Assembly (NCBI RefSeq): GCF_000153725.1
Contig: NZ_DS022278.1
Location: 101,798-165,797 of the forward strand
DNA from: Salipiger bermudensis HTCC2601
GTDB lineage: Bacteria > Pseudomonadota > Alphaproteobacteria > Rhodobacterales > Rhodobacteraceae
Length of the DNA: 64,000 nt
Reading direction: 5' to 3'
Shown here: positions 24,974 to 32,755 of the stretch, in pieces
Layout of the letters: every line of letters begins with the position of its first letter
Numbering within the stretch: position 1 is the stretch's first letter
The notes under the pieces: model-generated
Database searches by the model: none
What the model saw: only the letters and a program-made list of their open reading frames with translations
What the model was told of the DNA's origin: nothing
Translations under genes and position numbers: made by a program

Positions 24974-25746
24974 GTATTGGCTGCAGACAGACCATCAATC
25001 TCGTCAAGGAGTGCTCGAAGCTCGCCGCGTGTTGTAGTCCCCCCGCAGGTTGATCGTGGCAGGTCGATTGTCGCATGTGACGACAGCACGGTCAGGGATC
25101 CAATATTGAGTCCAGCTTCAGTGGCCACAAACGACATCAACTGGCCGAGACCAACCAAGTTTCCGAGTAGCTTTTCGACATAGTAGTGGTTCCGGTAGAT
25201 CGCTGTGAGTGTGAGCGTCTCCGGATTCCCTGCCAACAGTTTGAAGCTGAGAAAACTGAGGCACTGTCCGCCGTAAGGGGAACGATCAACGTCGCGAGCA
25301 GGATCGAAAAGAGCAAGCTCAAATTTGTTCCTTGCCCTGACCGTCGGGTCCCTCATACGCGTGACGATGTCCCAAAGCGGATTGCCGGCCGGGGCGCCGG
25401 GCCAATCGACCATCCGCTCGAAATAATATCCTGACCATCTTTCGTTGCGTCGTACCGTGGGCAGAACTCGGTCGCGAAACCGGTCGAAGAATTCCGGGGC
25501 ACCATATCTGTGATAGAGCGCCTCCGGAAAGATCGTGTTGGCGATGGTTCGGACGGATTTGTCGTGCCGTAGCAAGAATTCATTGACGGCATTGACGCTC
25601 GCGTCGCTCAACTTTGCCCCGGCGGTCGGGTCATCAACAGACATCAGGACGTTGTGCGCCTCATGTCCGGGTTCGCTATCAACGCAACGAACCGCTTCGC
25701 GCCAAGTTCTTACACAATCAGGCTGTGGCGGAATGGCCAGATACAT
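24970..25746 (-). CDS. Thymidylate-synthase-like protein
   Basis: 258 residues, last gene of the minus-strand operon. The core RSPYGGQCLSFLSFKLLAG, LTLTAIYRNHYYVEKLLGNLVGLGQLMSFVATEAGLNIGSL, LSSHATIDL follows the thymidylate synthase plan: candidate catalytic Cys162, then Tyr-Arg185-Asn, Gly-Asn196, and a final Ser-Ser-His224. In ThyA these positions bind dUMP and the folate. The PCH motif is changed to GQC and the C-terminus is short, so substrate or reaction may differ (such homologues also make hydroxymethyl pyrimidines in phages). The start lies 29 bases inside the protease gene, suggesting translational coupling. Family call is by pattern only. Confidence 0.65.
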   Translation of the reverse strand: MYLAIPPQPDCVRTWREAVRCVDSEPGHEAHNVLMSVDDPTAGAKLSDASVNAVNEFLLRHDKSVRTIANTIFPEALYHRYGAPEFFDRFRDRVLPTVRRNERWSGYYFERMVDWPGAPAGNPLWDIVTRMRDPTVRARNKFELALFDPARDVDRSPYGGQCLSFLSFKLLAGNPETLTLTAIYRNHYYVEKLLGNLVGLGQLMSFVATEAGLNIGSLTVLSSHATIDLPRSTCGGTTTRGELRALLDEIDGLSAANT

Positions 25747-26401
25747 CGCATTCGTCCGTCAATATTGCCAAGGCATACATGTGCTTAGCCAGAAAATCCT
25801 CAGTTAGCCAAGCATACCCGCTCAAACCCCAGGTTGGTCCCCAGCTATTTCGCACCAGAATGACACGTTTCGTCGCCGCTTCCCCATAGCCGACCGCGAT
25901 AACGGCATGTCGCGGCGCCGGAAAAACTTCGTCACCGGTGATTTGGTCGATGACTCCATCCGATGGCGGATTAAAGAAACTTCTCGTCAGGACTGAAAGA
26001 ACAATAGCAGGGACGTTGGAATCCAACGCATCGCAAACTCGATCGACTTCGTGACTGGTCTTCTGACCTTCGCGCCCAAATAAATTTCCGACGGATGATG
26101 GGGGGCGATAGTGCCTCAGGTCCGTGGGCAAACGCGGAATGTACGGCCATCCACTTTCCGATGGCTGGCCGGTATCGCGAAGCGTGGCCAACATGTCGTC
26201 GAGAAATGCTCCCTTATTTGGAGAGCGCCCGGTACGTTTTTGTGCATGGTAGAAGGCGAACTCACATGACAGAGGATCCCAGCCGCTGCGCAATGCAGCA
26301 TGGGCGTCGCTGGCGGCAAACGCCAAGCAAGTTGGTCGCGCACCTTGATCCCTGACGGGCCCAAATTTCGCCCGTAAATCTACGTTTATCGTCACTGTCA
26401 C
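25718..26401 (-). CDS. Papain-like (C1 family) cysteine protease, cytoplasmic
   Basis: 227 residues. The GTG start at 26401 directly follows the TGA of the upstream gene (TGAGTG, no spacing). All C1 protease landmarks are present: Gln19 (oxyanion hole) and Cys25 in VRDQGARPTCLAFAASDAHAA, His165 in APRHAVIAVGYGE, and Asn185 in LVRNSWGPTWGLSGYAWLTE. There is no signal peptide and no inhibitory pro-region before the Gln, so the enzyme would be made active inside the cell. That requires control; the upstream partner carries an inhibitor-like domain. Likely a toxic or defensive protease, or a processing enzyme; the target is unknown. Bacterial C1 enzymes of this compact type are uncommon. Confidence 0.85.
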   Translation of the reverse strand: MTVTINVDLRAKFGPVRDQGARPTCLAFAASDAHAALRSGWDPLSCEFAFYHAQKRTGRSPNKGAFLDDMLATLRDTGQPSESGWPYIPRLPTDLRHYRPPSSVGNLFGREGQKTSHEVDRVCDALDSNVPAIVLSVLTRSFFNPPSDGVIDQITGDEVFPAPRHAVIAVGYGEAATKRVILVRNSWGPTWGLSGYAWLTEDFLAKHMYALAILTDECDVSGHSATA

Positions 26402-27415
26402 TCAAGCGGCCTCCAGGAGTCTTCGCCGCTCAGCACGTGAAAGGCCTTCACCTTCGGGGCCTGTCAGGTCGAGGTCCAACTCGAGCCTGGAGAAGCTCTG
26501 ATTGTGATCCCAGGGTCGTGTTTCATCCAACACAAGGCGACCTCGGTACTCTTCCGGAGGCATTGCCGTGACGCGTCGTATTCCAGGATCACCGACGCTG
26601 TCTGTTTCGATCGCTTCGATTTCATTACTGACGATGGCGAATCCGCTCTCCTGCAATTGATGGATGTTCCAGAGGTATCCTCCATTGCTGTGCTCGGTGA
26701 GCTTGAGGACGAATAGATCGTTACGACTGCCATCAATCAGCGCTCCAGCGTCGCGTTCGGTAAGTAGCCATACATCGCCCCGGTAGTTTGTCGGTCGATG
26801 ATCAGCGAGAAGAGCTTCTTTCAACGCCTTTGGCTTTGTCTGCAAAAGCTCGCGGGCCTGCTTCGCAGCAATCATCCTGTACCGAACCAGGGTCCAGCAC
26901 AACGCCTCGTAGCTCACCCCAAGTCGCAGACTGAACTGGTAAATCACGTTTGCGCGTCGAAAGTCTGGCACAGTCCAATTCTGCCGCCTCATATGTAGGG
27001 CGAGCAGCCATTTGGGCATGAGAAACGCGACTGCGAAAGCGTCGGCTTCGACTTCTTGATAGTCGTGGCCCGGATCGAAATTGGCTGGCATTCGACGGAG
27101 GATACTTGCTTCATCGTCGAGGCTGGGTTGATGGTTCAGAAGACAATGGCCGAGCTCATGTGCGGCCGTAAATCGCTGGATACTCATGGGGCGCTGAGTG
27201 GTGACGAGAATCCCTTGCGATGGGGCATTAAGATATGCTCCGAGCAAGCCGTCGAGCGGCCGTAGAAGCAAAGGCACGTCAAGTTCATTGATGAGAGCAA
27301 AAACGTTGACTGAACCGCCTGACGTTTCGAGCCGCTCTCGCACGCCTAGTTGCCGGTGTGCTCGAGCCGCCGCAGCTGCTCCGCCGCGAACTGCCTGCGA
27401 ATAATTGGAAACCAC
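26402..27415 (-). CDS. ImmA/IrrE metallo-endopeptidase fused to a chagasin-like (I42) inhibitor domain
   Basis: 337 residues from a GTG start at 27415 (AGGAG six bases upstream). Residues 78-135 are an ImmA/IrrE zinc protease: HELGH at 86-90 in RFTAAHELGHCLLNH and the third-ligand helix EVEADAFAVAFLMP. Residues 136-200 are its helical continuation. Residues 212-318 resemble chagasin inhibitors of papain-like proteases, with three loops in order: SNGGYLWN (243-250, cf. NPTTGYxW), GDPGIRR (275-281, cf. GxGG) and LDETRPWD (296-303, cf. RPW). ImmA-type proteases normally cleave an Xre repressor, which is encoded just upstream; the inhibitor domain fits the C1 protease encoded just downstream. The inhibitor assignment is an inference from motif order. 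Confidence 0.78.
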   Translation of the reverse strand: MVSNYSQAVRGGAAAAARAHRQLGVRERLETSGGSVNVFALINELDVPLLLRPLDGLLGAYLNAPSQGILVTTQRPMSIQRFTAAHELGHCLLNHQPSLDDEASILRRMPANFDPGHDYQEVEADAFAVAFLMPKWLLALHMRRQNWTVPDFRRANVIYQFSLRLGVSYEALCWTLVRYRMIAAKQARELLQTKPKALKEALLADHRPTNYRGDVWLLTERDAGALIDGSRNDLFVLKLTEHSNGGYLWNIHQLQESGFAIVSNEIEAIETDSVGDPGIRRVTAMPPEEYRGRLVLDETRPWDHNQSFSRLELDLDLTGPEGEGLSRAERRRLLEAA

Positions 27416-27418
27416 TGG

Positions 27419-27793
27419 TTACTCCTGGGTTGCGGCCGAGCGGGCGCGCAAGTACTCGGCAAAACGCCCCAGTTCATCCCGGTCTTGCCGAGACAAGTCT
27501 GCGGCTTGTCGTGCAAGGTGCGCTACATCTACCGGCAAACTCCCAGCTGCATCGTCTTCTCCGATGAAATACGCGACCGGTTGTCGATACAGCTTCGCGA
27601 GCCGGTTCAACTCCAGAGCCTCGACACGGCGGTTTCCGGCCTCGATCTCAGACAACGCGGTTCTCTGGATCTTGAGGTACTGGGCCACCTCGTCTTGCTT
27701 TAGACCCAAATACCGACGTGCTTCCCGCAGCCGCTCCCCCATCTCCTGCCGAGCTTCTTGGTCATCGTCGTTGGTCCGCTTGGCGACGCTCAT
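27419..27793 (-). CDS. Xre-family transcriptional regulator (ImmA partner)
   Basis: 124 residues from ATG 27793, which overlaps the previous stop (ATGA). A standard HTH_3 domain covers about 18-75: GERLREARRYLGLKQDEVAQYLKIQRTALSEIEAGNRRV, followed by LNRLAKLYRQPVAYFIGE. The C-terminal tail (LARQAADLSRQDRDELGRFAEYLRARSAATQE) is helical and could be the dimerisation or ImmA-recognition part. Xre-ImmA pairs form switches in which the metalloprotease inactivates the repressor upon a signal. It probably represses the operon promoter at 28147-28175. The longer upstream reading frame is rejected because it runs through the preceding gene. Confidence 0.85.
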   Translation of the reverse strand: MSVAKRTNDDDQEARQEMGERLREARRYLGLKQDEVAQYLKIQRTALSEIEAGNRRVEALELNRLAKLYRQPVAYFIGEDDAAGSLPVDVAHLARQAADLSRQDRDELGRFAEYLRARSAATQE

Positions 27794-28116
27794 GCTGACA
27801 CTCCATTCTTCTTCTTCCACTGCTGTTCCAGCCGCGGGATTAAGTGATCCAATGCGTCTTGCACCGAGTTGTATCCGCCAGTGCGTACCGTCGCATCCGC
27901 CGGCGTAAAGCCAAGCACTGGTTCGACCGCGCACAAGAGCTCCACAACTACAAGAGAGTCCATCGGTACAGGTGCGACTGCCGCCACCCCAGATGATGCG
28001 GGCAGTACAATTCCGTGCATGCTGGCTTCAGCCTCCGCCGCGAGCATGAGCTCGTCACGAAGCACAAGTTCCAGATCCTGCTTCGGAAACAGTTTCGTCT
28101 TGGTGGTCGTTTGCAT
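27790..28116 (-). CDS. Acyl-carrier-protein-like small protein
   Basis: 108 residues from ATG 28116, first gene of the operon. After a variable N-terminus (MQTTTKTKLFPKQDLELVLRDELMLAAEAE) comes PVPMDSLVVVELLCAVEPVLGF, then ATVRTGGYNSVQDALDHLIPRLE. This follows the acyl carrier protein plan: an Asp-Ser-Leu motif with Ser54 as the potential phosphopantetheine site at the start of a helix VELxxxxE, a loop with a Phe/Asp, then Thr-Val/Ser-Val-x-Asp and a final helix. No biosynthetic enzymes are nearby, so it would be a signalling or adaptor ACP. The family call needs a profile search; the DSL motif and helix spacing are what I can see. Confidence 0.6.
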   Translation of the reverse strand: MQTTTKTKLFPKQDLELVLRDELMLAAEAEASMHGIVLPASSGVAAVAPVPMDSLVVVELLCAVEPVLGFTPADATVRTGGYNSVQDALDHLIPRLEQQWKKKNGVSA

Positions 28117-28146
28117 CGTCCATGTCCGAATAGCTGTCTTGCTCTC

Positions 28147-28175
28147 AATATAATGTCGGAAAATCCAACACGCAA
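28147..28175 (-). promoter_or_regulatory. Promoter of the ACP-Xre-ImmA-protease-ThyA-like operon
   Basis: On the minus strand, TTGCGT (28175-28170), a 17-bp spacer and TATATT (28152-28147), 31 bp before the first start codon. It is a plausible housekeeping promoter. No strong palindrome is seen in it. Confidence 0.5.
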
Positions 28176-28403
28176 GACCGTTCACCATTCGCTTTCGGGC
28201 AGGCTTGAGTCATCCCGAGCTTTTCCGGGATGCGACCAAAGGGGTATCTGTGCTGCGGAAACAAAGATTTGCCGGACAAGCACCGGTTGTGACGAAGTGT
28301 GTCGGGCGCGTTCCCAAGCCCACCAACGTGAGCTCAAGTCTCGGATCATGTTACATAAAACGAATTATCGGATTTTTTATAAATTGTTGTTTTCATGCAA
28401 TTT

Positions 28404-29516
28404 TTATTCACTCCAGTCGAGTTTCAACCAGTATCGCGTGTGCCTCCGCTCGCCGGTTCGAGCGAGCACGCCCTTCTCGACCAGATCCTGCAGATCGCGG
28501 GTCGCGGTCGCGCGTGAGGTTCCGGTGATCTTGAGGTAGTTGTCGGCGCTGAGGCCGCCTTTGAAACCGCCAGGGCCTTCCCGCAACATTCGAGCGATGG
28601 CCTTGGCCTGGCGTTCGTTCAAGTGGTCTCTGTGACGATCGTAGAAGTGTGCCTTGCTGATGAAGAAGCCGACGCGGTCGAGTGTTGCCTGTTGGGCTTT
28701 CAAGACAACTTCCGCGAACCAGACGAGCCAATCGGTCACATCGAGCGTTTTTTGATGCTGCTCGAGCTGGTCGTAGTATGCCTTGCGCTGCTTCTCGATG
28801 GTGAAGGCGAGCGAGATGAGGGTCGGCTGGCCAATATTCTGCGCCAGCGACTTTTCAGCGAGGGCGCGACCCAAGCGTCCGTTGCCGTCTTCGAATGGGT
28901 GGATGCTCTCGAAATAGAGGTGGCTTAGCCCTGCGCGCGTCAGCGCTGGAAGCGGCTCTGCTCCCCCCGGCCCGGTCTTGTTGTACCAATCCGCGTATCG
29001 CTCCATCTCAGGCATGACCCGCTCCGAGGGCGGCGCTTCGAAATGGATCGTGGGCCGGTCAAGGCGGCCGGAAACGATTTGCATCGCCTCGGCGTGTTGT
29101 CGGTAGGCCCCGATGGTTTCCAACCGACTGTCATGGGACAGGAGCATTCGATGCCAGCGGTACAGCGTCTCATGGGTCAGCGGCTCTGCAAAACTGGAAT
29201 AGACGTCGACCATCATTTCCGCGACGCCCTGTTCGCGCGGTTTGGCAGGGTAGCTGTCCGGATCGAGGCCCAGATGGCGGCGCAACGAAGACTGGACACT
29301 GAGCCGGTCGAGGATTTCACCCTCGATGGCGCTCGTCTGCATTGCTTCCTCGCTGAGCAGTTCGATGCGGAGTTGCTCGCGCTCCGGCTGGCTGACATGA
29401 TGGACCGCGCCGAGGATTTCTCCGGACGACAGCAGGAACGTCTGCTCAAACGGCTCCAGCGCGGAGGCGTCATACCGGAAATCCGGCCAATCAGGCAGCG
29501 TCCAGTTCCAAGCCAT
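28404..29516 (-). CDS. Fic-family AMPylase-type protein with N-terminal autoinhibition
   Basis: 370 residues. The Fic core motif is intact: HPFEDGNGRLGR at 206-217 (catalytic His206, phosphate-binding Gly-Asn-Gly-Arg). The inhibitory helix lies upstream in the chain: TSAIEGEIL at 61-69 has the (S/T)xxxE(G/N) motif, so this is an N-terminally inhibited (class II) Fic. The C-terminal 80 residues (NERQAKAIARMLREG, SADNYLKITGTSRATATRDLQDLVEKGVL) form a winged helix, giving DNA binding and likely autoregulation through the inverted repeat over its start region. Such proteins attach AMP to hydroxyl residues of target proteins. It is transcribed in the same direction as the protease operon, upstream of it, but has its own control region. 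Confidence 0.9.
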   Translation of the reverse strand: MAWNWTLPDWPDFRYDASALEPFEQTFLLSSGEILGAVHHVSQPEREQLRIELLSEEAMQTSAIEGEILDRLSVQSSLRRHLGLDPDSYPAKPREQGVAEMMVDVYSSFAEPLTHETLYRWHRMLLSHDSRLETIGAYRQHAEAMQIVSGRLDRPTIHFEAPPSERVMPEMERYADWYNKTGPGGAEPLPALTRAGLSHLYFESIHPFEDGNGRLGRALAEKSLAQNIGQPTLISLAFTIEKQRKAYYDQLEQHQKTLDVTDWLVWFAEVVLKAQQATLDRVGFFISKAHFYDRHRDHLNERQAKAIARMLREGPGGFKGGLSADNYLKITGTSRATATRDLQDLVEKGVLARTGERRHTRYWLKLDWSE

Positions 29517-29543
29517 GAGTTATAGATATCCTTTCTATAACTC
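29517..29543. promoter_or_regulatory. Operator-like inverted repeat of the Fic gene
   Basis: GAGTTATAG (29517-29525), nine-base spacer, CTATAACTC (29535-29543). It directly abuts the start codon of the Fic gene, where binding of its winged helix could block initiation. Confidence 0.55.
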
Positions 29544-29984
29544 ACAGATAGATCACTTTTGAGGCATAGAAGTCAACTCTATCGCTCAAAGGACCTGCGG
29601 GATGGGATGACCCACAAACCGACGCGAGGCCTTGAGCTAGGCCTTTTCAAGGTGCGTCAGATCTTGCTGACGCGGTCTGGGGGTCTTCGGATCGACTGGG
29701 TTCTGTTCCGTCGCTTGAATGAATGGTTCATAGCGAACGTCCTGTGTGGATGGCCCCCGCATAGCAAGGCTTAAATGAGATTGCGTGTACCTTTTCAGAA
29801 GCGGTCTTGTGTCCGGCCTGTTGATGCGGTCATCGCCGCTGGCCCTGATGGGATCCGCAGATCAGGTTCCTATCTGCTTTGCGGGCAATGGCGCCCGGGA
29901 CATTCGTCGGAGCGTCCTGATCGTTGCGGCTGAACGGTACACCATCACATCGTTGGTCTTGCTATCTCGTTGGCGCGCGCCGTC
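29544..29984. other. Non-coding stretch between the Fic gene and IS110
   Basis: Holds short frames without recognisable products. The right part must include the 3' non-coding end of the IS110 element, whose exact boundary I could not define. No terminator with a clear U-run is seen. Confidence 0.4.
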
Positions 29985-31004
29985 TCATACGGCGTGCGGC
30001 TTGTAGGGCTCGTCTCTGGTCAATACAGCCCACATGATCCGGGCCGTCTTGTTCGCCATGGCGACAGTCGCAAGCCGCGCTGGCTTTCTCTGCAGCAGCT
30101 TCGTCAGCCAGGGGTCGGCGCGCTCGGGGCGGGTCGCAACTTGCCGGATGCGCGATGTCATACCGACAACGATAAGCTGGCGTAGGTATCGGTCACCCAT
30201 CTTGGTGATCTTTCCCAACCGCTCTTTACCACCGCTGGAATGATTGCGTGGTGTCAGGCCAAGCCACGCCGCAAACTCTCGACCGCTCCGGAATTGGCGG
30301 CCCGACCCAATCGTAGCGGCCACGGCCGAGGCAGTGACGGGCCCGACGCCGGGAATGGTCTGCAGGAGTTGAGCTTGGCGGCTGAGACGGGCCTGAATAC
30401 GCATCGTGATCTCGTACCAGCCGAGGCGATTGTGCAGATCGACCAACTGTCGGCTGAGGACGCGCAGAACGTCCTGGGCCAGATCGGGCAGTTCCGGCTG
30501 CTTGCCGTCGATGATGGACCTGGCGAACTCGATGGCGCGCGCGACGCCCCGAGCGATGGTGATCCCGAACTCCGCTGCAAGGCTCCGGACCATGTTGATC
30601 AGCTGCGTCCTCTGGCGCACGATGAAGTCACGCGCGCGGTGCAAGGACAAGAGTGCCTGCTGCTCCTCGGACTTGATCTCGACGAAGCGCATCGTGGGCC
30701 TTGTCACGGCTTCGCAGATCGCTTCGGCGTCGACCGCATCGGACTTGCCACGCTTCACGTAGGGTTTGACGTACATTGGCGGCATCAGTCGGACGGTATG
30801 GCCGAGTTGCGAAAGCTCCCGCGCCCAATGGTGGCTCGATGCGCAGGCTTCGATGCCGATGAGGCAGGGCGACAGTCGCTCGAAGAACGCCAGCACCTGC
30901 GCCCGTCTCAACGGTCGGTTGAAGGCAACCTCTCCGGTCCCGGTCACTCCGTGGACTTGAAAGATGTTCTTGGCCAGGTCGAGGCCGACGGTGGTAACTT
31001 GCAT
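29985..31004 (-). CDS. IS110-family transposase
   Basis: 339 residues from ATG 31004 (AAAGGAGCCACCCC upstream). The N-terminal RuvC-like DEDD domain shows GLDLAKNIFQVHGV (first Asp), LIGIEACASSHHW (Glu) and RGKSDAVDAEAICEAV (Asp pair). The C-terminal Transposase_20 domain shows LLQTIPGVGPVTASAVAATIG (helix-hairpin-helix) and AWLGLTPRNHSSGGKERLGKITKMGD with the conserved Ser region. IS110 enzymes are guided by a bridge RNA made from a non-coding end of the element. The flanks (about 29850-29984 and 31005-31090) are where such an RNA would be, but I cannot delimit it. Full-length and apparently intact. Confidence 0.92.
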   Translation of the reverse strand: MQVTTVGLDLAKNIFQVHGVTGTGEVAFNRPLRRAQVLAFFERLSPCLIGIEACASSHHWARELSQLGHTVRLMPPMYVKPYVKRGKSDAVDAEAICEAVTRPTMRFVEIKSEEQQALLSLHRARDFIVRQRTQLINMVRSLAAEFGITIARGVARAIEFARSIIDGKQPELPDLAQDVLRVLSRQLVDLHNRLGWYEITMRIQARLSRQAQLLQTIPGVGPVTASAVAATIGSGRQFRSGREFAAWLGLTPRNHSSGGKERLGKITKMGDRYLRQLIVVGMTSRIRQVATRPERADPWLTKLLQRKPARLATVAMANKTARIMWAVLTRDEPYKPHAV

Positions 31005-31090
31005 GGGGTGGCTCCTTTCGATCGCAGATTCTGACACCTGCAGTATGGCGTGTTGCGACGCCGGGAGCGGGAGCCATCCACCCCATCTGC

Positions 31091-31222
31091 CATGGCGCCG
31101 TCGAACCAGGCAGGCTGCACGTCGCCATTGTTCCATTGGTACAGGTAGCCAACCAGATTTTCAGATGTCTTGCAGAGGATGCGCATGATCGGTTCGCCAG
31201 TCAGGCGGGGCTTCGTGTTCAT
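31091..31222 (-). pseudogene. Small hypothetical gene truncated by IS110
   Basis: From ATG 31222 (AGGAGGAACGC upstream gives an excellent ribosome-binding site) the product begins MNTKPRLTGEPIMRILCKTS, then VGYLYQWNNGDVQPAWFDG. The frame then runs into sequence directly preceding the IS110 transposase and loses sense (GSRSRRRNTPYC). The strong start signal and ordered beginning argue for a real gene whose 3' part was displaced or lost. Function unknown. Confidence 0.5.
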
Positions 31223-31383
31223 AATGCGTTCCTCCTAAATGGACCTCGTAACTCGTCACCACTGAGGTCTGAAAATCTATATGACGCTCAATAGCGCCAC
31301 GTTTTCCGCAACTGCAAGGCGAGCTTCTGCCGTTGGGCGAAAATCCACCGGCGAAATGCAAGTTATCTTTTCAGATAGATCTC

Positions 31384-32025
31384 TTACGGTGTGTGCTGCT
31401 CATGCGGCGATGCAGCGCGAACGGCAATTTCTTCCAAGATTTTGTCGATCTCGCCCCATATGCGTGGTTCCACTTGGCCGCGGATCAGAGCCCATTTACT
31501 CAAGACGTCGAGGGGGTCGTGGTCCCGAAGGAGCATACCCAGGCTGGCCGCATCGACTGCCAGTGATGTCCGGGCCTGCCACTGCGTGTTTCGAGTGCGC
31601 CGCTCCTCAGCAATTGGCGCGAAGACCGGCGACAGTTGCCAGCCTTTGACTGCACGGCGCAGGGCGGCACGCACCACATGTGCCGGCTCAACACCACAAG
31701 TTTCCAGCGCTGCTTCCTGTCGTTCGAGTGCGTTGACCCTGATGTCGATCTTCCGGGTCGGGCTCAAAGCTCGTGCCGAAACGGGAGCTCTCAGGCTGGT
31801 ATGCGGGTCAGAGCTTTCCGCGGTGACTTGGTGCGGCGCCACGGCACTTTTCGGCGCACGCTCTGACTCGTGCCGATCAGCGCCAACGTCAGCGACTGGG
31901 GTGCCTGTCTTTGTTGCTGTGACCTGTACCTCTTCCTCCTTCTCGGGAACCTCGCGGTCACCCTGTTGCAGGGTGGCGGCGTAGGCTGGGTCGGGCCTAG
32001 TGATGGTCGGGATCTTCTTGCGCAA
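31384..32025 (-). CDS. VirC2-like ribbon-helix-helix protein
   Basis: 213 residues from the TTG at 32025 (GTGAGGACAG upstream), 10 bases after the stop of the VirC1-like gene. The first 100 residues are low-complexity and charged (EVPEKEEEVQVTATK). The middle TRKIDIRVNALERQEAALETCGVEPAHVVRAALRRAVKGWQL is a ribbon-helix-helix pattern. In Ti plasmids VirC2 has the same layout (disordered N-terminus, RHH C-terminus) and follows VirC1, both stimulating processing at the border/overdrive. Here the pair lies next to mobC and a VirD2-like relaxase, supporting an auxiliary oriT-binding role. Sequence similarity to VirC2 itself is not asserted. Confidence 0.55.
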   Translation of the reverse strand: MRKKIPTITRPDPAYAATLQQGDREVPEKEEEVQVTATKTGTPVADVGADRHESERAPKSAVAPHQVTAESSDPHTSLRAPVSARALSPTRKIDIRVNALERQEAALETCGVEPAHVVRAALRRAVKGWQLSPVFAPIAEERRTRNTQWQARTSLAVDAASLGMLLRDHDPLDVLSKWALIRGQVEPRIWGEIDKILEEIAVRAASPHEQHTP

Positions 32026-32035
32026 TCGACTGTCC

Positions 32036-32755
32036 TCACGCAGCAAGAATGTTGTTGAGAATGTCCGTCGCCTCCTCAAGCGCCTCGACGACATGACGTA
32101 CATGTGGACGCATAAGGGGGTTCGGATCGGATTGCTTTTCCAGCGCCAAGGCGTGGAGAAGCCCCTTCTGATCCATCTCCTTGTAAGTGTTTCGTCGCAT
32201 CATGACGGTCTCAATCACCGGAAAACGGGTGAGCGCTTCTTCAATCAGGGCGGCGTCAGCACGGGTCGTTTTCGGGTCGACCATGTTGAGGACGACGTGG
32301 TGGCGCGGAAGGCTGGAGGGGTCGTCAACACGGGATTTCAGTTTCTCAAACCAATCAGAAGTCTGCGCTCCGACATCGAAATCAGACGTCGACAGCATGA
32401 CGGGCGTCACGATGTGGTCCGCAAGCACCGCAATGCCGTCTGACCATTCGGCACCGACCCCTGCGGTATCGATGAAGATGAAGTCTGCCGTGCCTGCCAT
32501 GTAGACCTGATTGATCTGATCCTCGACACCCGCCACGCTTTCGACGGTGACCGAGCAGAGAAGCGGCGAACTCAGCCCACCGGTTTCCGCCCGAGCATGC
32601 CAGGCACCGAGTACTCTCGTGCTGTCCGTGTCGATCAACATCACTCTGCGTCCGGCGGCGATCGCGGCGCTGATCAAGGCGCGCGAAAGCGTCGTTTTTC
32701 CACTGCCCCCTTTCCGGGCCATCGCTGCGATCACCACAAGATTTTCGTTCGGCAT
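32036..32755 (-). CDS. ParA-family ATPase, VirC1-like
   Basis: 239 residues from ATG 32755 (GAGGATCAGA upstream; the longer frame start at 32815 lacks a site). The deviant Walker A motif is MARKGGSGKTTLSRALISAA (12-31), with LIDTDSTRVLGAWHARAE as the switch region and TADFIFIDTAGVGAEWSDG as Walker B. It lacks the N-terminal HTH of RepA-type ParA. Position beside a putative oriT and divergent from mobC suggests the conjugative VirC1-like role (assembling the relaxosome at the cell pole) rather than partition, which is covered by repAB. This is inference from context. Confidence 0.75.
   Translation of the reverse strand: MPNENLVVIAAMARKGGSGKTTLSRALISAAIAAGRRVMLIDTDSTRVLGAWHARAETGGLSSPLLCSVTVESVAGVEDQINQVYMAGTADFIFIDTAGVGAEWSDGIAVLADHIVTPVMLSTSDFDVGAQTSDWFEKLKSRVDDPSSLPRHHVVLNMVDPKTTRADAALIEEALTRFPVIETVMMRRNTYKEMDQKGLLHALALEKQSDPNPLMRPHVRHVVEALEEATDILNNILAA

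Noticed and set aside
28210-28235. Inverted repeat CATCCCG/CGGGATG as a terminator
   Set aside because: No U-run on either side; could end neither the Fic nor the other transcripts by itself.
29559-29774. 71-codon frame between the Fic gene and IS110
   Set aside because: No similarity or initiation signal; probably IS110 end sequence or spacer.
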